This document shows positions 9,500 to 21,099 of a stretch of DNA of 64,000 bases, one piece after another; positions within the stretch are counted from its first letter, which is position 1, and the number at the start of each line of letters is the position of its first letter. Below the pieces are notes generated by a model that saw nothing but the letters and a program-made list of their open reading frames with translations, did not search any database and was not told where the DNA came from. Position numbers and translations under genes: made by a program. Origin of the DNA: Prorocentrum cordatum (Eukaryota; Sar; Dinophyceae; Prorocentrales; Prorocentraceae); assembly GCA_963575745.1 (NCBI GenBank), contig CAUYUJ010017893.1, positions 128,546-192,545 of the forward strand. Direction: 5' to 3'.

Positions 9500-11960
9500 C
9501 TTGGAGCCCAAGAAGTCCACGCGTGGAGTTCTTGGAGGCAACAAGAGAAGGAGGAGGATGAGCCCAAAAAAACCCACATATGGATTGCTTGGGACCCAAG
9601 AAGTCCACACGTGGATTTCTTGAGCCCCCAAAACCCACATGTCGACTTCTTGGAGCCCAAGAAGTCCACGCGTGGATTTCTTGGAGCCAACGAGGAGGAG
9701 GAGGAGAAGGATGGGCCCAACAAGTCACATGTGGACCTCTTGGAGCCCAAGAAGTCCACATGCCGATTTCTTGGGGCAACGGAGCAGGAGGGGCACAAAA
9801 AGCTCACGCGTTTCTTGGAGCCCAAGAAGTCCACATGTGGATTTCCTGAGCCAACAAAAACCACATGTGGACTCCTTGGAGCCCAAGAGGTCCACACGTG
9901 GGTTTCTTGGAGTCAAAGAGGAGGAGGAGGGGCCCAACAAGTTATTTTTTGATTTCTTGGGGCCCAAGAGGTCCACGCGTAAAGTTCCTGGAGGCAACGG
10001 GGCGGGGGGGAGGGGCCCAACAAGTTCACGTGTGGAATCCTTAGAACCCAAGGAGTCCACCTGTGAATTTCTTGGGCACAAAAATCCCACATGTGGGCCC
10101 GCTGGGGCCCAAGACAGGTCCGCGCGCAGCTTTCTTGGGGCCGACGAGGAAGACGGGGTGCCCAACAAGCCCACATGTGGACTACTTGGAACTCGAGAAG
10201 TTCACGCGTGCATTTTCTGGAGGCAACAGGAGAGGGAGGATGAGCCGAAAAAGCCCACATGGGCCCAAGAAGTCCACACGTGGATTTCCTGAGCTCACAA
10301 AACCCACATGTGGACTTCTTGGAGCCCAAGAAATCCAAATGTGGATTTCTCGGCGTCAACGAAGGGGGGGGGGGGGGGATTGTGGGGGCCAAACAAATCA
10401 CATGTGGACTTCTTGGAGCCCAAGAAGTCCACATGCGGAGTGGAGGAGGAGGGGCCCAACAAGCTCACATGTGGATTTCTTGGAGCCCAAGAAATCCACA
10501 TGTGGATTTCCTGAGCCAACAAAAACCACATGTGGACTGCTTGGAGCCCAAGAAGTCCACACGTGGGTTTCTTGGAGTCAACGAGAAGGAGGAGGAGCCC
10601 AACACGTCAACACGTGGACTTCTTGGGGCCCAAGAAGTCCACACTTGAAGTTCTTGGAGGCAACAGGGGGAGGAGGGGTGGGGAGGGGCCCAGCGCGATG
10701 ACATGTGGATCTCTGTAGAGCCCCAGCGTGTCACCGGGATTTTCTCGAGCACAAACAATACGCATGTGGGCTTCTTGGGGCTGACCCAAGGATGTCCACA
10801 TGGCCGATCTGGGGCCGACGAACGGGGATCGACAGAATCGACAGGGGGGGGAGGGAGGGGGGGGGGGGGGGCAGCAAAATGGGGGGGGCAGAGCAAAAGC
10901 AAGGGGGGGCCCAGCCATAGAGGGGGCAGCGGCAGCCAGGCCAGCAATAGAGCAAAGAGCCAGCACAAGGGCAGCAAGTCCACGTATGGACCAATTGGGG
11001 CTCAAGAAGTCCACATGTGGATTTCTCTGAGGCAACATGAAGGGGGGGAGCCCAAAAAAGCTCACACGTGGATTTCTTGGACCCAACGAAATCCACATGT
11101 GGACTGCTTGAGCCCAGACAAGTCCACATGTGAGCTTCTTGCAGCCGAAGAAGTCCACATGTGGACTTCTTGGGGCCAGTGAGGAGGATGATGAGGTGTC
11201 CAACAAGGCCACGCGTGGACTTCTTGGAGCTCAAGAAGTCCACATGTGGATTTTTAAAGCCAAGTAAGCTTACACGTGGACCTCTTGGAGCCAAAAAAAC
11301 ACACGTGGATTTCTTGGGGTCTACGAGGCGAAAGAGGAGGGCCCGCACAGTCTACGTGGACTTGTTGGGGCACAGGGGTCCACGCGTGGATTTCTTGAGG
11401 GCAACGCAAACAATGATGGCGAGCCAAAACAAAACGCGTGGAATTCTTGGAGTTCTAGACAGCGACCCGTTGATTTCTTGAGCGCAGGAAAGTGCACATG
11501 TAGATTTCTCGGGGTCGGCGAGGAGGAGAATGAGGAGGGGGGATCAACGCGTCCACATGTGCACTTCTTGGGGATCAAGAAGTCCACGCGCGAAGTTCCC
11601 GAAGGCAACAGGGGGAAGCTGGGGGGGGGGGGGGGGCAGGGGGCCCGCGTGGACTTCTTGGCGCCCAAAGAAGTCCATGTGTGGATTTCTTGAGCCCAAA
11701 CAATCCACATGTGGACGTTTCGGTTTTTGGGACCCAAGAAATCCACGCGTGAAATTATTGGGGCCAACGAAAAGGAGGAGGAGGGTGATGGGAAGGAGGA
11801 GGAAGAGGCGCCCAAGCAAACCACATGTTGATGTCTTGTCTTGGAGCTAAAGAAGTCCACACGTGGATTTCTTGGAGGGAACAGGAGGAGGAAGAATCCC
11901 AACAAGTCAACATGTGGACTTCTTGGAGCCCGATAAGTCCATATGCGGTTTTCTTGGAGT
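9500..11960. repeat. Palindromic satellite, core AGTCCACATGTGGACT
   Basis: About 2.4 kb of irregular units of roughly 40 bp. Each carries a CCACATGTGG or CCACGCGTGG palindrome flanked by TTCTTGG on one side and CCAAGAA on the other. At 11148-11171 the unit is a perfect 24-bp palindrome. Groups of units are separated by purine-rich GAGGAGGAGG spacers and by a G-rich stretch at 10840-10920. Frames are open in most phases because the unit lacks stop codons, so the long frames are not genes. Confidence 0.9.
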
Positions 11961-12410
11961 CAACGGGAGCAGGAGGAGGGGGCCTGAGCAGGGCGGGGGG
12001 GGGGCTCCCGATGGGGGGCCCAAGAAGGGGGCCTGGGGGGCCCCGAGAGCGCCCCGTACAATGCCCCAACCCAGCCCTTGGGGCCCTCCTGGGGCCCTCC
12101 TGGAGCCCTCGTGGCTTTGGGGCCTCTGGTGCCCTTTTGTGGCCCCCATTGGGGCCCTCTCGGTGCCATCTTGGAGTCCACCCTGGGGGCCGAAATCCAG
12201 AGTGCTCCGACCGTTCAACCTCCTGGTGTGAGTCGTTCGGGCCCCTCTTCCTACTCCTCCTCCTCATCCTCTTTCTCCTCCTCCTCCTCCTCCTCCCTCC
12301 TCCCCGTCGTCCAAGGGGCCATCATCCCCCTCCTGCGCCCTCCTCCTCCTCCTCGTCTCCCCCCCCACCCCCCCAGGTCCCCCCCCACCCCCCGCTTGGA
12401 GTCGCCTTAG
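11961..12410. repeat. GGGGCCC-rich degenerate repeat and (CTC)n tract
   Basis: Units like GGGGCCCTCCTGG run to about 12190. A lone copy of the GGTGTGAGTCGTTCGG motif (reverse of the 47-52 kb satellite core) lies at 12222-12240. A (TCC)n tract and CCCCACC runs follow. Confidence 0.7.
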
Positions 12411-12878
12411 ATATGTTGCAATATGCCCCCAGATGTTCCAACGCCACTCCCCCGTATCGTATCACCCATATACACCTCACCTATGTACTCGATCCATACA
12501 CATAGATACATTCGTGTGTGCATATATGTGTATATCGGAACAGCAATACACATTTGCACACATACCCATCACAACTATATACATGTTACAACGCATTACA
12601 TACATTATATTATATAGTGCGCAATGCATCAATAGCGCCACGCATGCAAGTGGAATGCAAACCTCCATAATAGCAATAAACATCACATGGTTGCTCCAAC
12701 AGTTCATGTGTATTGTTTTCTCTGGCTGGTTTGTATTCTTCGGTTGGACTCCAAACCCAACATGCCGAGCATGCCCCTGAGCATTAGCCACGGGCGCCGC
12801 GCGCAATAACCATCTGAGGGGCTGATTATATAGCACCCGTGGCATTGCCCAACCAATCCCAAGAGCAATATTGGGCCT
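12411..12878. other. A+T-rich spacer, no gene seen
   Basis: Local drop in GC with CATACACA/TATATA words (12470-12620). It forms the 3' flank of the large minus-strand gene that ends at 12879. Confidence 0.5.
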
Positions 12879-15800
12879 CTAAGGGCCAACGTTTGCTATC
12901 GCGGGGGAGGCCGAAGGGGCGCGTCGCCCACCCCCAGCACAACATGCCTTATAAGCGCGACGATGCAAACATATGCAAAGTGAGCGGCGATGCTGGCACA
13001 TGCAAGCCCCTCCCCTGCCGACCTCTCGGGCCTGCTCGAGCTCGTCGATCAGGTCGTCGAGCTCGTCGTCGAGGCCACCTGCGTGCTCCGCGCGGCCGCC
13101 GCCGACGATGCCCACATCAGCATGAGCGGCGTCGTCCTCGACGTCCTCGGCGGCGTTGCCCTCCAAGGCCAAGTGCGGCGCGGCGGGGGGCGCGTGCGCT
13201 GGCGCGGCGGCCCTCGCCCTAGCCGCAGCTGGCCGCGGCCAGAATGGTAGACCGCCAAATCCACCCAGCGGCAGCACAGGTACAGTGTGAGGTGCAACGT
13301 CTGCAACAGGCCTGCTTGAATATTCAAGAACGTACCCGCTGATCGTCCAGCGCGGGCAATCCAACAAGAATCCCAAAGCGCTGTACAACGACTTGAACTC
13401 CAAACATGTTTTGATGTACACTCTGTCGGTTCTCGGCGGTAGCTCGACCAACGGGTCGACGGGCTTCGCCCCCATGAAGGTCGGGCGGTACGGCGACCAG
13501 TACATGAGGCCCACATGGAGCCAGACTTCGAGACCTAGCCCGAAAAGCGCATCATCGATATCCTCGTCATCGTCTTGCCCAAGTAGCTTGACTACGAGCC
13601 TCCCGTCGTCCACCAGTGAGCGCTCGTAGGAACCTGGGCGGGTCCAGATCTTCAGGGGCTGCAAGAAAGCGGCGATGCGCCCAGACAGCTCTTTGCCCCT
13701 GCCTGCGCACACGCACATCTCAGCATTGCAGCACGCGGTGAACCCTGCCTTCTTCAAACCAAGCTGCTCACTCGGAGACGCATCGTGCCGAATAAAATCG
13801 TGGGCCCACTCGTTGAAGGACTCCAGCGCTTGGCAAACCCCGCTTGTCTTGTACTTGGGCGCCGCCCATGCCACAGAGCGCCCGATGCCGCCAGCCATGT
13901 CGTAGTCGGGTTCCACAGCGCGTAGCTTTCCAGACGCTGGAACCGCCACGAACTCCATGCCGCCCGCAACTTCCGATATACTCTTCATCTCGCCGACGTG
14001 GTCCTTGCCTTTGCCGTCGCAGAACTCACGGATGGCCTTGATGTCAGCACCCAAGGTCGCCCGTGACCTTTCCCGTCTTGCCCTGACCACTGCGCGGCAA
14101 GACGTGAGCGCCTCGTCGAGCGGTGGAATATGACCTTCAACGTCGCGCAAAACAATATCCACTGTATTGCAATCTATGTCCTGGATGGCTGCATGCGAGA
14201 TCGCGCGTCTCCTCGCCGCCCGCAGGGCCTCGGAGGGCGCCGAGCCGAACGATGAACGATGAGCCCCCGCGCCGCTATTGCCAGCAAGAGTTGCAGCCTC
14301 CCCTACAGCCTTCAGCCTCTCCTTCTCGTCGCGCGGTAGGTTCGAATACTCAACTGCCCACAACGCAAAGTCGGCGTGTCCACCAGTTGCCAACAGCCTC
14401 TGCCTACAATACGCCCTCCATGCGCCGCCAGGCCGAAACTGTTTTTTTGCCATCGAGCTCAGGTTTATCTCGCCGAACAAAAACAGGCTTCAGCTCATCG
14501 GTAAACTGCTGGCGTGCCTTTCTGGATCGACTTTGACCGAACATCCAATCATTGGACATGTCCTTGAACGATATCTGGGGTAGGTGTGCTGATACGGTTT
14601 CCACAGTCCGCCGAATTCTGGCAAAAGCTCTCTCCTGCGGCCCGTTGTCACATATAAACTTAAGCATGAAACTAAAAATCTTGGCCTCGCACAGGTCGCC
14701 CTGCAGATCAGGGCGTTCAGTTATGATTTGCAATGATATTTCGTCCATCAAGTGCTTGGACATGTTGCTAACTCTCCCTTTCGTCTGCGGAAGCTCCAGC
14801 GTGCGGAACAAGACCCAAGGAAAACCACGTCGCTGAGCTCGCCAAAGGTACTCCACAGCACAGCCCAGCCGAGACAAAGTTTGAAACATGAGCGCCCTGA
14901 ACTCTACGGTGTGGCAGTCCTCGGGGACGCACGTCCACAACAAACTCTGGGAAAAGAGAGCCTCGATCTTCTGGTAACACGGAGCTCCCACGCCCCCCCG
15001 CGCCAGCACCAATGGCGTGAAGTCGCGAACCAATAAATCTGTAAAGCCAGCCTGGATCTTGCGAGCTGCCTTCGCAGCCTCACGCCGCTCGAACGTTGGG
15101 CCATTGATGTAGAAGTTGAGCTCGCGCATTCCCCGAAGGAGCTCCATGGCGCTCCGCTGAAGCACAAGCAGGCCCAGCGGGTTGCAACGCCACCATTTCC
15201 AAGCAGCCGCCCTGCACTTGGCGTTCTTGATGGCGCCGTCCTCCGCGTCGTGCCCCTTCGGCTTCGGGTTGTCATGGCAATCCTCGCCGCCGTCGTCATC
15301 GCAGATCGCTGGGCCGCCAGCCTGCTGATGCCGTCCGACACGCATGCGAAGTGCATCCATCCCCCCTCGCCCATCGGGCACGGCGCCAACAGCGTGCCCG
15401 TGCGCCAACATGTACCGTCTGAAAGCATGCGAAAAAACTCGATGGCACGCCTCGCCGATCGCGGTCTCGTCAGTGGCGGCCTCCCCGCGGCACCATTTCG
15501 CCTCCTGGTACCGCGTCGGGACATGCGGCGCCAGCGCTGTGGACAACCCCGACGCCAGCACGTGGGCGATGGCGTGTCTGTCGACCTCGTCGATGGCACC
15601 GTCGGTGACGTGGTAGCGCACGTGCTTGGAATCCCTCCAGTCGCCGTTGGGAAGAGTCGACAACAACAGCTTGGCCATCATGTTCGACCGTTCGGTCGTG
15701 GAGCAGAACGTCCTGATGCACAACTTCCGATGCAAGGTCGCGAAGTCATCGCAAGGGCCCTCCATGATCACACACCTGTCCTCGACGTCATCATAAATGC

Positions 15801-17160
15801 ACTTTTGCCAACACATCATATCGCCCGTCATCTGAAAGCTCAACTGATGATGAAGCATGCCGCGAACACTCTGATGCAGCAGCGCCATTGTTTTCTTGTA
15901 ACCTACAGCAATCAAATGGCTCCCACAACTCTCACGGTGACGTGGCCACCCTCGCAATTGACCGACAATTCTCTCTCCCTTCTCATTGGTACCATCATCA
16001 TCTGTCATTGCGAACCTAGCCTTCGTCTTGAATCTATCTGACCATGTGCTCGCGCCAGAAGCTCGAATCTGAGTCAGGGCCACGCACTCGGAGGCCCCCC
16101 GCTCCAGCAATCCCAAACCCGCACTCTTTGCAAAACAAATGACCGTTAATGAAGAGTCTATCGTGCACAACATCGTATACCTTAGTTTCGTCTGCATTGT
16201 CTTACAAACGCCTGAATAGGACGGGGTCTTGATTGCAATCTGCACTCTCTCTGGCGCTCGAAGGGCCAAGCTATTCTGACTATGCTGGGTCATGGAATCT
16301 GAAGGAAGCGCAACTTTGAAAACAAGAATTGATGCTTTGCCAGACAATGTTGCCGAGAAATCGGCAGCGTCGTAGCAAGCGAACTCCGCGTACATATGCA
16401 AGCACTCCGCTGGCAGAGTCAATACAAGCGATCTCCCCGACAATGTCTGAGTCATAGTGTCCATTACCGCAACTGCAGCACCAAGAGCATCTGTACATCG
16501 AACTGTTTTGTCTTTGGTAATATCTAGACCCTCGTTGCGTACAGCCTTGGACTTCAATCGAGATGACGAAACAGAATCAAACACATGTTTGGCCATCGCC
16601 AAATGGTCCTGATCAAGCTCCTTCTCGTCTGATGCTGCGCACAACTGGCGTACGGCATGCATGTTCCATACCAAAGTCGAGCTGCCCATGAAACCAGAGA
16701 ATCTGGGCGGCACGACCTGCAACTTCGAGTTCGCGTCGCGGACGACGGTGGCCTGCTTCGCGAGCGCAGCGACGGCCTGGAGTGGCAGCACGGGCCGAGG
16801 CGTCGGCGCCTCCGCGACCGCCAACGCCATCGCCTCAGCAGGCAAGGCCGCCTCCTGGGCCCTCGGGGGCCTGCCGCGGCGCCTCTTGGGCGCGGGCGGC
16901 TCCGCCGCAAGGTCGGCGGCGGCGGGCGCCCCCAGCGCTGGGCGCACTGGCGCGGCCAGCGAACCCAAGTCCCCCCAGCCGCGGCGGGCGGCGGCCTCGG
17001 CCGCGGACACCCCCGAAAACCGAGGGCGTCGAGGCGCCGCCAACTCTGCCAGGTCGCCCCACCCGCCGTCGGCGGCGGCCATGGCCGCGAGCGGCAGGGC
17101 GCAAGGAAAGGGTGGGAGGGGGACGTAGGGCGATGGGGGGAGACAAGGGAGCAGTTCCAT
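12879..17160 (-). CDS. Large intronless unknown protein with AT-hook-like motif (one frameshift)
   Basis: The reading frame starts at ATG 17158-17160 and continues 918 codons. It is completed by an overlapping frame (14480 to TAG at 12879) if one base is removed from the T7 run at 14442-14448, giving about 1,426 residues in one exon. The N-terminus has two copies of GWGDLxxLAAPxRP around residues 30-75. An AT-hook-like KRRRGRPPR follows near residue 95, suggesting DNA binding. The middle is a balanced globular sequence with scattered Cys/His and no motif I recognise. The second frame continues with PGGAWRAYCRQRLL and ends in an Ala/Asp/Glu-rich region, then a basic Cys-containing tail. The frame switch falls exactly where the sequence stays protein-like, so a sequencing error or a recent inactivating indel is likely. 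The lack of introns and large size would suit a transposon or retrocopy product. Function unknown. Confidence 0.65.
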
Positions 17161-17239
17161 GACGAGGGCGCGGTTCTGAGTTTCACGTAGGCCACCTTTT
17201 TACAGCCCTCCGCCCTCTCAACGCCCCAACCTGGCTTTG

Positions 17240-17870
17240 GCCATTGTTGCTCCTCCACTACGTCCGCCCCTTTCCCCCGTGCCTCTCCCCTACCCTTTCC
17301 TCCTCATTGTTCATTGCCCCCCTGTGCTCATGAGCTGCATTCCTCCTCCGCCTCCTCCTCCTCTTCCTCATCATCATCCCCACCCTTTTCCCGATTGCCA
17401 TCTTCCCCCTCCACTCGTCGGCCTGCCCTCTCCCGTTTTTGTCGCTTGCCTGCTCACTCCCCCCCCTTTTTCCACGCCTCCTCCGCTTCCCCCCGCCCCC
17501 CCTTCCCCTCTCTTCCCCCGCCTCCTCGCCCTTCCCAGAGAGGTCGAGGGTGGATGGGGAAAAATGGGGGCTACTTCATTGGTGCGGAGGGGCGCGGAGC
17601 CCCGCGACGTCCGAGCCAGCGGCATCGGGCGCGCGCGGCAGAGGGGGCGAGAGAGTGGAGGATGGGGGACGTGGAGGAGGGCGGGGGGATGGAGAGAGGA
17701 CTGGGGACGGGGGAGAGGATAAAATGGGAAGGGGAAGAGGGGGAAAAGGAAGGGGAAGGTGGACTGGTGAAAGGAGGATGGGTGGGAAGGGAGGGCACTG
17801 GAAAAGACGAAGGGACAGGGGGGGTGGAGGGAAGGGGGAAGGAGGAGAGGGCATGTAGGAGATATCTAGG
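17240..17870. repeat. Pyrimidine-rich then purine-rich tracts
   Basis: CCTCCTCCTC/CCCCCTTTTCC sequence to about 17530, then GGGAGAGGATGG/GGAAGGGG sequence to 17850. The two halves are roughly complementary in composition and could pair. This is the 5' flank of the minus-strand gene, and no promoter motif could be assigned. Confidence 0.7.
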
Positions 17871-17879
17871 CGCGCCCCA

Positions 17880-18160
17880 CTGTCAGATTTATCGTCATCA
17901 GAGCCAAACCCCTCGGACCCCAGGTTACTTTTAAGTTATCATATGTCATACTTAAGTACATATATCTAGAACTACTTTAAAGTTACTTAAACGCTACATT
18001 GATTAATTCCTGTGCACCCCAGGGTTTAGGGAAGTGCAGATCGTTAACGATAGGCCAGTGCCTCAAGACGGCGCCATTCGCAATGGATTGCTGATGCATT
18101 CCTGCGTCGAAAGTGGCTGCCCGTCGCATCGCCTTACGGCCATACTTATTCACGCGTGAT
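17880..18160. other. A+T-richer spacer
   Basis: Contains TTAAGTTATC and CTTTAAAGTTACTTAA words related to those at 5740-6115. It separates the large gene from the 3' side of the LINE remnant. Confidence 0.45.
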
Positions 18161-18162
18161 TG

Positions 18163-19771
18163 TCACTTGTTAATCTGGACGGGGGTGAATATAAACGCCT
18201 CAAGCCCAGTGACAGCCAATCCCAATATCTTGCTCAAGAAAACCGAACGCTTCTCAACATAGGGAACTTTGGCCTGAGTCCAGCAACGGCGCATGCTTCC
18301 ATAGGCCGTGCCGATGGCCTCGAGATGTTTACCCAGCTCGATGGCGAATGAACAGTCTGCTCGGGGCATGCAGCCGAGGTATCTTGCCAGGTCGTTAGGG
18401 ATTCCAGCAACAGGGACCTGTTTGGAACGAGCGCAGCGCCGTCGACCCTGGGACCCAATGCCGAAGAAAGCAAGCACAATTTCGTTCTTGGCGGGGTTCA
18501 GCCTATAGTTGTGCGCGAGGAGAGCATTCGAGAGGATGGTGTCGAAAGCGAGCGGCTTGCGACTGAGCTCCAGGGCCCCATCGCCTCCTGCACCTTGACT
18601 GACCAACTTCCTCGCCCCATCATCTACGTACACGTGGAAAGATGGGTCCAACTCAAAGTCCCCCCCCCCTCATCAGGGATGTCCACAACGCACCGCTCAG
18701 CTGATGGGGGGGGGGGGTCGCCACTGCGTGCGCATTCATCCGGGGCTGCCTGAAATGCAGTGCAACTGTCGCACGCGAACATGTTTACTGCCCGCGGATC
18801 CCCGTGCAGGGCGCCAGCGTGAAGGCGAGCATAGAAGAGGCCATCTGGTCCAACGAAACGCACAACTGCCATCCTGAAGCGCTGCTCCCCGAACACGACC
18901 TCCTCCTCCTTCATGGGCGATTTGTTGGCCTCAGGAAGTGCGCCCCAGGAGGTGCTTCCAAAAGCGTTGGCGATCTCTTTGCGGTTAGCGATGCGCTGAA
19001 GCCCCAGACGACTAAGTTTCCAAGAAACCAATTGCTTCACCGTCATTGGGGTCTCTCGGCGGCGCCGGGCGATGCAGCCATGACAGAGGCACGGTTCCTT
19101 GTCTCTATCATCTGTCCGAATGCCACTGGCCACGAAAGCCTTTCCAAAAGGCACAATATGTGAATAACTCGCTTCCAGGTGATGGCGACGCCCATGGAGA
19201 GGTGCCAAGAGGCAGGGGCATGACCTATGCGACGTATACCATGTTTCATGCTAGCCAAGAATGCGCGTGCGAGCTGGAGGCCAATCTGCGGCGACTCGAA
19301 ACCGACGCCTCTAAATCGTTTCGAAGTCCTGCGGTAAGGGTGGAACAGCATCCAGAAGACCTCAAACGGGGGGGGGGGCAGGGGGGGCACTGCGCGCCGG
19401 TTGCCCGCATTGCGAAAGTGCGCTGCAATAAGCTGGGGCTTCTGCTTGGCCCGCGAAAGCCCCTCCTGGGCCCGCGGAGATCGGTTTTCCCGGGCTTCAA
19501 TCCCCGCAGTAGCATGGGACATGTTGTCCTCCACCTCCTTCTCCAAGTCTATGATGTCCGCCTCCATTCCCCCTTCCCCCGCAGATAGTTGCAGTCTATG
19601 TTGCACGTCAGAAGCATAAGGTTTAGCAGCGAGAGCACGACGATATCTGCGCTTGAGGGGTCCAGTGCCACGGCCTGAGAGCAATCGCGAGAGGCGGGCT
19701 GCCTCTGCGGGCCGACCTTTGGCCAGCGCCTCATTGAGTTCACGCGCAACATCCTCACGCCACAAAGTCAA
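18163..19771 (-). pseudogene. LINE reverse transcriptase remnant
   Basis: Three overlapping minus frames carry reverse-transcriptase blocks in the right order. APASWHLSMGVAITWK resembles the block before the fingers. ANRKEIANAFGSTSW corresponds to the 'AFDxxxW' region but without an evident catalytic Asp. GALHGDPRAVNMF corresponds to the 'GxxQGD' block. FHVYVDDGARK contains the YxDD catalytic box, followed by NPAKNEIVLAFFG. Frame changes occur near 19150 and 18640. The family copies a LINE transcript at a nicked site. This copy cannot be active as read. Confidence 0.6.
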
Positions 19772-20099
19772 TCATCTGCGGCGAAGCTTCCTGAGATTCC
19801 GAGACAACGCCTGGAGCTTCTGGGTGAGTCTCAATCGCCGCGCACGCCTTGTCGGATGCGGCGTCAAGCTGGGGCCCGATGCGCCTGCGCGTAGCCAGAA
19901 CTTTTTGTTTGACGCGGTCAGCTCGACGTTTGTAGCTAGGGGCCACCTCTGGTTTACTCGTAAGAAGCTTCTCCGCCCCCTCACCCACCACCGTGAGAAC
20001 CCCCCCACACGGGGCATTCGACAACTGCTCCTGTCGAAGTTCCCTCCACGTCTCCTCCTCCTGCAATGTGTGATCGGCTGCGTTCAAAAAATCCGCACG

Positions 20100-21066
20100 T
20101 TGTGCTCCAGTACGCAAGCTGTACGTGAGAGATGCCATGTTCCAGCGAACTCGGCGATGGAGGAACCCGATGCGATCTTTAGCCTGAAAGTGCGTAGGGA
20201 GACCAAGCACGTCATGATAATCATAACCTAGACGTGCATGGAGTGGGATGTGATCTCGGGCAGCCTTCGCGTTAATGATCTGGAGGGACTTGCCTAATTT
20301 TCTAAGTGGTCATGCGGAGAGAGCAGAATCCAGGGGACAGCGTGCACCGACGAAGGTGTTAAGAGCGACGAGGTCAAGGTCTTCAAGAAAACGAAGCATC
20401 ACATTGGCAGACTATCTCTGCCGAGCACGCGGTGCATGGGGACCGATGCTGGTAGACTCAACAGGGTACCAGCGCTCTGTCTCCTCCAGCTGAGTCAAGC
20501 CAAATCCTGAGTCAATGCCAGCGCATGTAACGGGATAGCATATGTGCGAACTTCAAATTTATTTCGGATCAAGCGAACGAGATGCTCACAAGTCTTGGCA
20601 TACGCAGGGTACTGTGCCGGATGGCTGGGGATAAGGGGGAAGTACACGTTGACAATGCCTAAGTCGAACGCCCTGGACCGTGCTCTAAATGCAAGGCCGC
20701 GTCGTGCAGCCGGGGCGACCCAGTGATGTGTAACCGTATGCCGCGGAATGCGTGTACCTAGGAGTCTCGAGCATCCTGCCGCCTTGTTCGAAACAGTCCT
20801 CTAGCCCATCCCGCCTCTAACAACCACTGGTCCCCAACTTTCCTCCAATCCGCAATCCCCGCCTGCCCATACCTCCTCGCGCCCGTCCTGTTGAAGCAAA
20901 CGAAATCCATATTGCGAGCCTGATCCGCGATGTCGACGAGACGATCGAGGGAGGACGCGCGCATAGGATTATACTGCAGCACCGAGACACTGGATAACCT
21001 GCCCCCAGGGCGACTTGGCATAGACGGCCGACAGCCACCATCCATGTTTGAGCTCCTGAAAAACAA
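20100..21066 (-). pseudogene. LINE endonuclease (APE-like) remnant
   Basis: Recognisable pieces in order are SVLQYNPMRASSLDRL and ADQARNMDFVCFNRTGARR (opening strand and the 'divllxGTr'-like motif, here degraded to NRTGAR). Then come LEDLDLVALNTFVGARCPL (the 'LxalNT' segment) and AARDHIPLHARLGYDYHDVL (equivalent of the C-terminal DHxP motif). APE-type LINE endonucleases nick target DNA to prime reverse transcription. The pieces lie in different frames between 20230 and 20760, so the domain is broken. Confidence 0.6.
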
Positions 21067-21099
21067 CTTCGCGATGAGAACGGCAAGAGATATTCAGAG

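Larger units (their letters stand above)
18163..21066 (-). mobile_element. Degenerate LINE (non-LTR) retrotransposon
   Basis: On the minus strand, endonuclease remains (about 21066-20100) are followed by a linker and then reverse transcriptase remains (about 19771-18163). That is the order expected of an APE-type LINE ORF2. Several frame changes separate the pieces, so the copy is dead. No target-site duplication or poly-A tail was identified. A plus-strand fragment of a similar ORF lies at 27.3 kb. Confidence 0.7.

Noticed and set aside
9639-10701. Frames of 130-220 codons in the palindromic satellite on both strands
   Set aside because: Repeated 'GAQEVHTWISW' and 'PRSPHVDFL' texts are translations of the satellite unit in different phases.
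15250-16041. 263-codon plus frame inside the large minus gene
   Set aside because: It is antisense to a continuous 918-codon frame with better composition.
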